From: Fibrobacter sp. UWT2
Lineage (GTDB): Bacteria > Fibrobacterota > Fibrobacteria > Fibrobacterales > Fibrobacteraceae
Assembly: GCF_900142545.1 (NCBI RefSeq)
Contig: NZ_FRBF01000004.1
Coordinates: forward strand, 1 to 64,000
Reading direction: 5' to 3'
Length of the DNA: 64,000 bases
Part shown: positions 16,261 to 23,604 of the stretch, in pieces
Position numbering within the stretch: position 1 is the stretch's first letter
Layout of the letters: the number at the start of each line of letters is the position of its first letter
Program-made: the position numbers and the translations under genes
The notes under the pieces: generated by a model
Told to the model about the DNA's origin: nothing
Seen by the model: only the letters and a program-made list of their open reading frames with translations
Databases searched by the model: none

Positions 16261-17535
16261 CTAGTCCACCAGCACCGGGTTAAAGTTTTCCTGCCAGGGG
16301 AGGCCGTACTTGGTGAGGGCTTCCATGAACGGATCCGGGTCGAATTCTTCGACGGTGTGCACGCCCGGCTTGTTCCACTTGCCGGTGAGCACCATCATGG
16401 CGCCGCACATAGCCGGAACGCCAGTCGTGTAGGCGATAGCCTGGCTGCCGAGTTCCTTGTAGCATTCCTGGTGGTCGCAGACGTTGTACAGGTAGTACGT
16501 CTTGTCCTTGCCGTCCTTCTTGCCCTTGAAAATGCAACCGATGTTGGTCTTACCGACGGTGCGGGGGCCGAGGCTTGCCGGATCCGGGAGCAGTGCCTTG
16601 AGGAACTGGATCGGAACGATGTCCTGACCCTGGAACTTGATCGGCTGGGTGCTGAGCATGCCCACGTCTTCGAGGCAACGCATGTGGTCGAGGTAGCTCT
16701 GACCGAACGTCATGAAGAAACGGATGCGCTTCACGCCCGGAATGTTCTGGGCGAGCGATTCGATTTCTTCGTGGTGCAACAGGTACATATCCTTCTGACC
16801 GACCTGGTCGAAGTTGTACACGCGCTTGATGCTCATGGCCGGGATTTCAACCCAGTGACCCTTGCCGTTAGCGTCGGTGTCCCAGTAGCTACCCGGAGCA
16901 GAGACTTCGCGAAGGTTGATTTCGGGGTTGAAGTTGGTGGCGAACTTGTAACCATGGTCGCCGCCGTTGCAGTCGAGAATGTCGATTTCTTCGATGGTGT
17001 CGAACTGGTGCTTCAGGGCATAGGCGCAGTATGCCTGGGAAACACCCGGGTCGAAACCAGAACCGAGCAGAGCCGTGAGACCGGCCTTTTCAAACTTTTC
17101 TTTGTATGCCCACTGCCAGCTATAGTCGAAGTAGGCGCTGAAACCCTGTTCCTTGCAGCGCTTGTCGTAGACCTTGCGCCATTCCGGATCGTCGATGTTT
17201 TCGGGTTCGTAGTTAGCCGTGTCCATATAGTTCACGCCGCATTCGAGGCAGGCGTCCATAATGGCCAAGTCCTGGTAGGGGAGAGCGATGTTCATCACCA
17301 GGTCGGGCTTGTATTCTTTAATAAGAGCAGAGACATTTTCGGCCTTGTCGGCGTCAACGGCTGCAGTCGTAATGACCGTCTTTGTATTCGGGCGGAGTTC
17401 CTGGGCCAGCTTTTCGCAGTTTTCGCGATGGCGGCTTGCGATACAGATTTCGCTAAAAACTTCGCTGCAGGTGCAGCACTTCTTGATAGCAACTGTGGCA
17501 ACGGCGCCACAACCGATAATCAATGCTCTTGCCAT
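16261..17535 (-). CDS. Carboxynorspermidine/carboxyspermidine dehydrogenase-like (saccharopine dehydrogenase family)
   Basis: A 424-residue NAD(P)-dependent enzyme of the LYS1-like family. An N-terminal Rossmann fold starts with ARALIIGCGAVATVA, and family motifs include ALPYQDLAIMDACLE, TGVPAMCG and GSGFDPGVSQAY. In the alternative spermidine pathway this enzyme condenses aspartate semialdehyde with a diamine to give carboxyspermidine or carboxynorspermidine, and NspC then decarboxylates it. The nearby speA supports that role over lysine metabolism. nspC is not in the window. ATG 17535 fits GAGG about twelve bases upstream better than ATG 17553 does. The leader holds a CGGGAT/ATCCCG hairpin near 17572-17588. 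Confidence 0.85.
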   Translation of the reverse strand: MARALIIGCGAVATVAIKKCCTCSEVFSEICIASRHRENCEKLAQELRPNTKTVITTAAVDADKAENVSALIKEYKPDLVMNIALPYQDLAIMDACLECGVNYMDTANYEPENIDDPEWRKVYDKRCKEQGFSAYFDYSWQWAYKEKFEKAGLTALLGSGFDPGVSQAYCAYALKHQFDTIEEIDILDCNGGDHGYKFATNFNPEINLREVSAPGSYWDTDANGKGHWVEIPAMSIKRVYNFDQVGQKDMYLLHHEEIESLAQNIPGVKRIRFFMTFGQSYLDHMRCLEDVGMLSTQPIKFQGQDIVPIQFLKALLPDPASLGPRTVGKTNIGCIFKGKKDGKDKTYYLYNVCDHQECYKELGSQAIAYTTGVPAMCGAMMVLTGKWNKPGVHTVEEFDPDPFMEALTKYGLPWQENFNPVLVD

Positions 17536-17680
17536 TTTTTGTTTTTTCCTCATTTGTTGAGAGTTAATCCATCGGGATGGCGATCCCGGTAGAGTATGTT
17601 GATGCCGTAAATTTAGGAAATAAAAAAAAGATTCACTTTGAAAAAATCCCCAAATTGTATTTAAACGAAATTTTTTTTAT

Positions 17681-17688
17681 TATATTTG
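17681..17688 (+). promoter_or_regulatory. TATATTTG promoter box for tRNA gene
   Basis: Lies eight bases before the mature tRNA 5' end, which gives an independent anchor for how far this box sits from the transcription start. Confidence 0.6.
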
Positions 17689-17696
17689 GCTTGCAC

Positions 17697-17770
17697 GGAG
17701 CTTTAGCTCAATTGGTTAGAGCAGCGGACTCATAACCCGCGGGTTCCGGGTTCAAGTCCCGGAGGCTCCA
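17697..17770 (+). tRNA. tRNA with CAU anticodon (Met elongator, or Ile2 if lysidine-modified)
   Basis: A 74-base cloverleaf. The acceptor GGAGCTT pairs with AGGCTCC (one T-G wobble), the D arm is AGCTC...GAGC, the anticodon CAT is at 17731-17733, and the T arm CCGGG/CCCGG encloses TTCAAGT. The first base pair is intact, so it is not the initiator. CCA is not encoded. The innermost anticodon-stem pair is an A-C mismatch. Met versus Ile2 cannot be settled by eye. Confidence 0.93.
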
Positions 17771-17772
17771 CG

Positions 17773-17808
17773 AAAGTCCTTGGTTTTTCAAAACCAGGGA
17801 CTTTTTTC
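17773..17808 (+). terminator. Terminator after tRNA
   Basis: A 14-bp stem (AAGTCCTTGGTTTT with its near-perfect complement) around TC, followed by six Ts. Confidence 0.9.
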
Positions 17809-17816
17809 TATCTTTT
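17809..17816 (+). promoter_or_regulatory. TATCTTTT box before coaX
   Basis: Followed by TTGAC and GTG 17822. A weaker match to the box used elsewhere, five bases before the chosen coaX start. Confidence 0.3.
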
Positions 17817-17821
17817 TTGAC

Positions 17822-18661
17822 GTGAAAAAGAATTTGGAAAAGACTGAAACGATTTCTTTTGTGGTCGATGTGGGCAACTCCCACACGGTGATTGGAATTT
17901 TTAAGGATACCAAGGTTGTTGATTATTGGCGCTTGACTACCCGCAAGGAAACCACTTCCGACGAGGTGATGAACAAGGTGGGTGGTCTCTTGAGGTTTTC
18001 CAAGATTAAGTCGGAAGAGATTACCCATGTGGGCCTTTCTACGGTGGTGCCCGCCTTGGAACGCCCCTGGATCAAGGCTCTGGATTCCTTGCTTAAAAAG
18101 CGCGTGCAGGTGGTGAATTCCAAAAACTGCATGGGCTTGCAGATCAATTACCAGAACCCGTCTATGGCCGGTGCCGACCGCTTGTGCAATGTAGTTGCCA
18201 TGCGCGAGGCTGGCTTCAAGAATGCGATTGTCGTGGATATGGGGACCGCAACCACTTTTGACGTCATGAAGGATGGCGCCTTTGCAGGTGGCGTGATTAT
18301 TCCCGGCATTAACGCAAGCTTGGATGCCTTGACGGAAAAGGCCGCACGCCTTTTGCCCGTGACTATTGAATGGCCCGATGCTGTAGTGGCAGACAATACC
18401 GATGACGCTATCCGTGCAGGTCTTCTGTACGGGTTCCTGGCACAGCTGGAGTTCCTAATCGGAAAAATCAAGAAGGAAATGGGTTGTGATGACATGCCTG
18501 TTTATGCAACCGGTGGTTGGGGAAAAACCATCGCTCGCAGGACCTCCTTGATTGACAAGTACGATCCGTTCTTGACTCTGCGAGGAATACGCCTAGTAGC
18601 GTTGAACGGAACGGCGACTTCGGCTTACGGCGAGGAATCGCGGGACGCCGAGGAAGAATAA
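17822..18661 (+). CDS. coaX: Type III pantothenate kinase
   Basis: CoaX, 279 residues, phosphorylates pantothenate in the first step of coenzyme A synthesis, in the cytosol. The ASKHA-fold motifs are seen: VVDVGNSHTVIGI (phosphate loop), MAGADRLCNVVA and VVDMGTATTFDV, then GVIIPGI. Length is near the usual 255-270. The open frame extends back to 17780 but would run through the tRNA terminator, so GTG 17822 is the best start; TTG 17834 is an alternative. No clear Shine-Dalgarno is seen. Confidence 0.92.
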   Translation: MKKNLEKTETISFVVDVGNSHTVIGIFKDTKVVDYWRLTTRKETTSDEVMNKVGGLLRFSKIKSEEITHVGLSTVVPALERPWIKALDSLLKKRVQVVNSKNCMGLQINYQNPSMAGADRLCNVVAMREAGFKNAIVVDMGTATTFDVMKDGAFAGGVIIPGINASLDALTEKAARLLPVTIEWPDAVVADNTDDAIRAGLLYGFLAQLEFLIGKIKKEMGCDDMPVYATGGWGKTIARRTSLIDKYDPFLTLRGIRLVALNGTATSAYGEESRDAEEE

Positions 18662-18690
18662 TTTTTCTCAAGTAAGAAGGGGAAAGACAT

Positions 18691-19713
18691 ATGCCAAAAA
18701 AGATTCTCGAAAATCTTTCGGAGAATCGGACCTTAATCTTTTTGATTATGTGTCTGTGCGTTCACATTTTTAATGTGTTCCTGTTTTGGACGTTTGGGCT
18801 TTTCCCGTTGGTGGTTCTGAATGCCATTAGTTCTGTGTTATACGTTGCTTTCTTGACAATTTTTAAGGATGAAAATCTCAGAATTTCCTTTGCCTACTTC
18901 GAAATCATTTTTTTCTCTGCCATGACGGAATTGATTTCTGGCGGCCATTTTGGTACCTTGACTTTTGTTATTGGCATGGAGGCGGTGATTTTCTTTATGC
19001 TGCCTTATTCCAACAGGAAAAAACACATATATCAGCTTATTGGTGCTGTGCTTGCGGTTGCAATTAGCTTGATTTCCGTTTTTAATTATTCCCTTTATCC
19101 AGAACTGATGGATTTGGTTCTGCATCACAGCTCTTTTGTGAAAGTCTTGAACTTGATCATTACGCTGTTCTCGCTGTTCTATTTGACCAACCTTTATTTG
19201 GTGGAACTGAGAACCACTCGCGAAAAGTTGGACTACAACAGTAATCATGACGTGTTGACCGGCCTCTATAACCGTCGATTCTTTGAAGGCATCATGAAAC
19301 GTAGCAAAGAGGAAAAAGAAACCTCTTACTCCGTGGCTATGTTGGATGTGGATGACTTCAAGAAAATTAACGATACATACGGCCATGAAACGGGTGACAG
19401 AGTCCTTGCGGCGGTAAGTAAATGTATTGAAGCTAGCCTGCCCGAAAATGCGGTTGCGGTTCGTTGGGGCGGTGAAGAATTTGTGTTGTACTTACCGCAA
19501 GTGGATAGTGCTCAGACTTTGGATGTTTTGAACGATTTCCGAGCCAAGCTTTCGAAGCAGGAGATTTATCACAAGGGAAATCGTGTTGTCATTACGGCGA
19601 CGATCGGCCTTTGCACGGGTGAAAGTATTGCTGACTACGAGGAATACATCCGTCAAGCAGACGAAAAGCTGTATTGGGGCAAGCAGCACGGCAAGAACCA
19701 GATCGTTAAATAG
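18691..19713 (+). CDS. Membrane diguanylate cyclase (GGDEF)
   Basis: A 340-residue protein. Six hydrophobic segments fill residues 15-175, and a short linker leads to a GGDEF domain (about 182-335). It begins with NHDVLTGLYNRRFF and has the metal-binding Asp in MLDVDDFKKINDTYGHETGD. The active-site loop is RWGGEEF (GGEEF at 260-264), an active-type variant that makes cyclic di-GMP from two GTP. The RxxD inhibitory site expected just before the loop is absent (LPEN is there instead). The input signal sensed by the membrane part is unknown. GAAGGGG lies seven to nine bases before ATG 18691. Confidence 0.93.
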   Translation: MPKKILENLSENRTLIFLIMCLCVHIFNVFLFWTFGLFPLVVLNAISSVLYVAFLTIFKDENLRISFAYFEIIFFSAMTELISGGHFGTLTFVIGMEAVIFFMLPYSNRKKHIYQLIGAVLAVAISLISVFNYSLYPELMDLVLHHSSFVKVLNLIITLFSLFYLTNLYLVELRTTREKLDYNSNHDVLTGLYNRRFFEGIMKRSKEEKETSYSVAMLDVDDFKKINDTYGHETGDRVLAAVSKCIEASLPENAVAVRWGGEEFVLYLPQVDSAQTLDVLNDFRAKLSKQEIYHKGNRVVITATIGLCTGESIADYEEYIRQADEKLYWGKQHGKNQIVK

Positions 19714-19744
19714 CTATATTATGCTCATATAATTGGAGCTTAAT

Positions 19745-20686
19745 ATGCGTTGTCTAGTTACTGGTGGAGCTGGGTTTTTGGGAAGCCACTTGTGTGAACG
19801 TCTTTTGAACGACGGACACGAGGTGATTTGCCTTGACAACTACTTTACGGGTCGTTTGATGAATGTCGACCACCTGCGCGACAATCATCGCTTCGAACTG
19901 ATCCGCCACGATGTGACAGAACCGATTCTGTTGGAAGTGGACCGCATCTTTAACTTGGCATGCCCCGCAAGCCCCATCCATTACCAGTTTAATCCGGTAA
20001 AGACCATCAAGACTAGCGTGATGGGTGCCATCAATATGCTTGGCATGGCCAAGCGCGTAAAAGCACGCATCTTGCAGGCAAGCACCAGCGAAGTCTATGG
20101 CGATCCGGCCGTGCATCCGCAGACCGAAGACTATTGGGGAAACGTGAACCCGATCGGCATCCGTAGCTGCTACGACGAAGGCAAACGCGTCGCCGAAACC
20201 CTGTTCATGGATTACCACCGCCAGAACAATGTGGATATCCGCATCGTGCGAATTTTTAACACCTACGGCCCGCGCATGCTCATGAACGATGGCCGCGTCG
20301 TCAGTAACTTTATTGTGCAGGCGCTCAAGGGCGAAGACATCACCATTTACGGTGACGGTAGCCAGACCCGTAGCTTCTGCTATGTAGACGACTTGATCGA
20401 AGGCTTTATCCGCATGATGAACCAGGACAAGATTATTGGACCGGTCAACATCGGAAATCCTGGCGAATTTACGATGCTGGAACTTGCCAAAGAAGTGCTC
20501 GAACTCACGAGTTCCAAAAGCAAGATCGTGTACAAGCCGCTTCCGGGTGATGACCCCAAAATGCGCCGTCCGAACATCGACCTTGCAAAATCCGCTCTCG
20601 GCTGGGAGCCGACGATTCCCTTGCGTCAGGGCCTCGAAAAGACGATTGTGTATTTCGACAAGCTTTTAAAAGACAATAAACAATAA
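19745..20686 (+). CDS. UDP-glucuronate decarboxylase-like SDR epimerase (UXS)
   Basis: A 313-residue extended short-chain dehydrogenase. [16 protein letters not shown] binds NAD. The catalytic set is STSEVYGDP with Ser/Thr and SCYDEGKR in place of the usual YxxxK (Tyr then Lys four on). [25 protein letters not shown] and [14 protein letters not shown] are strongly UXS-like. UXS converts UDP-glucuronate to UDP-xylose, a precursor for surface polysaccharides. ATG 19745 is six bases after GGAG; TTG 19733 is rejected. trpS follows 16 bases later. Confidence 0.9.
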   Translation: MRCLVTGGAGFLGSHLCERLLNDGHEVICLDNYFTGRLMNVDHLRDNHRFELIRHDVTEPILLEVDRIFNLACPASPIHYQFNPVKTIKTSVMGAINMLGMAKRVKARILQASTSEVYGDPAVHPQTEDYWGNVNPIGIRSCYDEGKRVAETLFMDYHRQNNVDIRIVRIFNTYGPRMLMNDGRVVSNFIVQALKGEDITIYGDGSQTRSFCYVDDLIEGFIRMMNQDKIIGPVNIGNPGEFTMLELAKEVLELTSSKSKIVYKPLPGDDPKMRRPNIDLAKSALGWEPTIPLRQGLEKTIVYFDKLLKDNKQ

Positions 20687-20702
20687 ACCCTAAAATCGTT
20701 CC

Positions 20703-21698
20703 ATGAAAAAAATTTCACTCACGGGCATCAAGCCCACCGGCACTCCTCACTTGGGTAACTACTTGGGCGCAATCCGCCCGGCTCTTGAACTTTCGAAGAC
20801 CTACGATACGGTTTACTTCATTGCCGACTACCATGCTCTTACTACGGTGCAGAACGGCGCCGAAATGCGTGCCAACATCTACAAGATTGCGGCAACCTGG
20901 CTTGCACTCGGCTTGAACCCCGAAGAGGGCCTGTTCTACAAGCAGAGCGACATTCCTGAAATTTTTGAACTTAGCTGGGCACTCAGCTGCTTTACGCCGA
21001 AGGGATTCATGAACCGCGCCCACGCCTACAAGGACAAGGTGGCGAAGAACGAAGCCGCCGGCGAAGATCCGGATGCCAACGTGAACATGGGTCTTTACTG
21101 CTACCCGTGCTTGATGGATGCCGACATTTTGATGTTCAGCGCAGACATCGTGCCGGTCGGCAAGGACCAGAAACAGCACGTGGAATTCGCCCGCGATATC
21201 GCCATTAAGTTCAACAAGCATTTTGGCGAAGACGTATTCACCATTCCGGAACCGGTATTCCAGGAAACCACCGGTATCATTCCGGGTCTCGACGGCCGCA
21301 AGATGAGTAAGTCTTACGACAACGTCATCGATATCTTCCTCGAAAGCAAGGCTCTCAAGAAGAAAATCGGCAAGATCGTGACGAACTCCCAGGGCATCGA
21401 AGAACCCAAGGATCCGGATACTTGCAACGTGTTCAAGCTGTACAAGCTGTTTGCAACTCCGGAGCAGACCGAAGCTTTGGCCGCCCGCTACCGCGCCGGA
21501 GGCATGGGCTGGGGCCACGCCAAGCAGGAACTGCAGAATGTTCTCGAAGAACACCTCGGTGCCGCCCGCGAAAAGTACTTCTACCTGCTCGACCATACCG
21601 AAGAAATCGACAAGATTCTTGCCTACGGTAAGGAAAAGGCTCGCGTGAAGTCTAAGGCGATGATGGAGAAGGTCCGCTCGCTGCTCGGTACTTATTAA
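20703..21698 (+). CDS. trpS: Tryptophanyl-tRNA synthetase
   Basis: A 331-residue class I aminoacyl-tRNA synthetase that charges tRNA-Trp. The first signature is GIKPTGTPHLGNYLGAIRP (HLGN for HIGH) and the second is DGRKMSKSYDN (KMSKS). FIADYHALTT and MDADILMFSADIVPVGKDQKQHVEFARD are family hallmarks. Length is normal. No Shine-Dalgarno is obvious before ATG 20703; it may be read with the UXS gene upstream. Its stop overlaps that of the convergent OLD-family gene by four bases. Confidence 0.97.
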   Translation: MKKISLTGIKPTGTPHLGNYLGAIRPALELSKTYDTVYFIADYHALTTVQNGAEMRANIYKIAATWLALGLNPEEGLFYKQSDIPEIFELSWALSCFTPKGFMNRAHAYKDKVAKNEAAGEDPDANVNMGLYCYPCLMDADILMFSADIVPVGKDQKQHVEFARDIAIKFNKHFGEDVFTIPEPVFQETTGIIPGLDGRKMSKSYDNVIDIFLESKALKKKIGKIVTNSQGIEEPKDPDTCNVFKLYKLFATPEQTEALAARYRAGGMGWGHAKQELQNVLEEHLGAAREKYFYLLDHTEEIDKILAYGKEKARVKSKAMMEKVRSLLGTY

Positions 21699-23488
21699 TT
21701 CCCGCGGCTACCTTCAATAATCCATCTACACAACTCCTCGATGCTATCGTAATCGGGGAGTGTTTTTATAAAGTTCGGCGATTTGCTGCGCTCGATGAAC
21801 TTGCTCCAGGTCTGTTCGTTCTTGGCTTCGAGACCTAAATGTTCTTCGATGGCGCCGCGTGTCCACACCCAAATGCCTTGGTTGCGGAGCTTGGCGTGAA
21901 TGCTGCGAATGGGCTGTTGCGCTTCTTCCATTTCGGCCATCATGGCGTAGGCGGTAGAGGCGCTAATGTTGCTGTGCTTGTTGACGGGGAGTCCGTTCAC
22001 CAGGCGCAGGTGATTGTGGAAGGCAAGTTCGCGGAACAGGTCGCGGCAGTACTTGATGTCGGGATCGTTCGCCTCCAGGAATCCGTCGCGGGTCGCAGTC
22101 GTAAAGGCGTAATCCAAATCCACGATAGCGCGCACGGGCATATCCATAGCGTCGAGCACCTGCATACTCTTGCGGGTGTTGCTCACGCCGCCTTGGCGAA
22201 CGAGCGCGCATTTAATGAGGGCGAAGGACTGCCCGGTAATACGTTCGAAAAGCGCCGGAAGCACGCGCCATTCGGTCTTTCCTTCGGTCAAAAGTACGTA
22301 GTCGGCAAACAATAGTTCGTTGCTGTTACTGAGGCTGAACAGCATCTGCAACTGGCTCGGAGCGTCTTGCACCACCTGGTGCACGGCGTCTTCCATTCGC
22401 TTGCGCATATAAGTGCCGCGCTCTTTGTTCTTGCGAATGAGTAGCGAGGTGCTGACGTCTTCGCTGGTAACCATCTGGGCGCTGTGGGTGGCGAATACCA
22501 CCTGGTAGCCTTCATTCGAAAGGTTCTTGAGGGCGACACGCACGAGTTCCACTGCTTGCGGGTGCAAGTAAAGTTCCGGCGAATCAATCAGTAACAGCGT
22601 GCGGCTCAGGTAATGGTTGTGGTGGTGCTTCTTGACATCGGCCAGGTAACGCACCAAGGCCATTTGAATCGCACGTTTGCTTCCTTCGCCCATGCAGCTG
22701 ATGTCTCGTTCGAAACCGTCATCTTCGTCGATGACTTTGAGGCTTGCGCTCTTGAGGAACGTTTCAAGAGTCGGCATGGGAATGTCGAATTCGACTTTAA
22801 CGCTCGGGAACAGCGGCGAAAGTTTTTCGTTGACTTCACGGTCAAAGATGCTAATTTCTGCGGCGCGGTTTTCGCTGTCCGGCGAAAGCAAGTCTGCGAA
22901 TTTGTTCAAAAGCGTATTGATTTCGTTGCCGAATCGGCGTTCGAGCGGCTTGAAAATTTCGTGCAGAAGCTTGGTGAACGCCTGGTTCCCTTCAAAATCC
23001 CAAATGGCAATCGATTCGGGGAACATGCGGTGATAGGCGAACTTGAACGCTTCATTGGGGCGAACCCATTCGCGCTTGTCGCCCTTGCGGTGATTGCTCG
23101 GCACGAACACGAAAAGTTCGAGACTTTCCGGGTTTTCGTTAGGGATGCGCTGCACCTTTTTGACGCGCAGGCGGCCAGGGCCTTGCGGCGTGTTCTGCAA
23201 AAAAGGTCTCACTTCGGCGGCGTATTCTTCGCCTAGGCGGTTCAGCACCTGCTCTGTAATGCCGTCGAAAACACCGATGACTTCAACGGAGCTGTTCGGG
23301 TCGTCAAAGTACGAAATGTCCAGCGAAAATTTGGACAAAAGCCAGCGAATGCCCATCAAAATGTTCGTTTTACCGGCGTTATTGTAGCCGATAAGTGCAG
23401 TAAAGCTACTGAGCGGAAACGTCTGCCTCTGAATTGAACGCAGATTCGAAATAGTAATCTCAGATAATCTCAGTGCTTGCTGTGTCAT
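21695..23488 (-). CDS. OLD-family ATPase/Toprim nuclease, stand-alone
   Basis: A 597-residue protein with an ABC-type ATPase (residues 1-380) and a C-terminal Toprim domain (about 390-500), the OLD (overcoming lysogenisation defect) layout. The Walker A motif is GYNNAGKTN (34-42), the signature-like CMGEGSKR is near 265, and Walker B is LLLIDSPELYLHP near 300. The usual catalytic Glu after the Walker B Asp is Ser here. Toprim acids are in LLTEGKTEW and IVDLDYAF. OLD nucleases cut DNA and some act in phage defence (GajA of Gabija), but no UvrD-like GajB partner is present, so it is a class 1-type lone OLD. It diverges from bamA. Confidence 0.88.
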   Translation of the reverse strand: MTQQALRLSEITISNLRSIQRQTFPLSSFTALIGYNNAGKTNILMGIRWLLSKFSLDISYFDDPNSSVEVIGVFDGITEQVLNRLGEEYAAEVRPFLQNTPQGPGRLRVKKVQRIPNENPESLELFVFVPSNHRKGDKREWVRPNEAFKFAYHRMFPESIAIWDFEGNQAFTKLLHEIFKPLERRFGNEINTLLNKFADLLSPDSENRAAEISIFDREVNEKLSPLFPSVKVEFDIPMPTLETFLKSASLKVIDEDDGFERDISCMGEGSKRAIQMALVRYLADVKKHHHNHYLSRTLLLIDSPELYLHPQAVELVRVALKNLSNEGYQVVFATHSAQMVTSEDVSTSLLIRKNKERGTYMRKRMEDAVHQVVQDAPSQLQMLFSLSNSNELLFADYVLLTEGKTEWRVLPALFERITGQSFALIKCALVRQGGVSNTRKSMQVLDAMDMPVRAIVDLDYAFTTATRDGFLEANDPDIKYCRDLFRELAFHNHLRLVNGLPVNKHSNISASTAYAMMAEMEEAQQPIRSIHAKLRNQGIWVWTRGAIEEHLGLEAKNEQTWSKFIERSKSPNFIKTLPDYDSIEELCRWIIEGSRGN

Positions 23489-23587
23489 ACCCTGAATGTA
23501 TATAAAAAGTGTGGGGTGCGAACACTAAAAATGCCGTTTTTTTACTTTTTGACAAGTTTTGCGCGGGTCTACCGCTTGTAACTTTTG

Positions 23588-23595
23588 TATTTTTG
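23588..23595 (+). promoter_or_regulatory. TATTTTTG box before bamA
   Basis: Matches TAnnTTTG-type boxes. It places transcription start near 23600, so upstream in-frame GTG 23509 and TTG 23593 would not be in the message. Confidence 0.45.
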
Positions 23596-23604
23596 TCCCG
23601 AATT

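Noticed and set aside
17697-17770. Initiator tRNA-fMet
   Set aside because: The first acceptor pair is G-C and the anticodon stem lacks the three G-C pairs typical of initiators.
17780-17821. Upstream start of coaX at 17780
   Set aside because: It would lie inside the tRNA terminator, and no family member starts there.
21695-23488. Gabija defence system
   Set aside because: GajA-like architecture alone is not enough; no UvrD-like GajB gene lies next to it.
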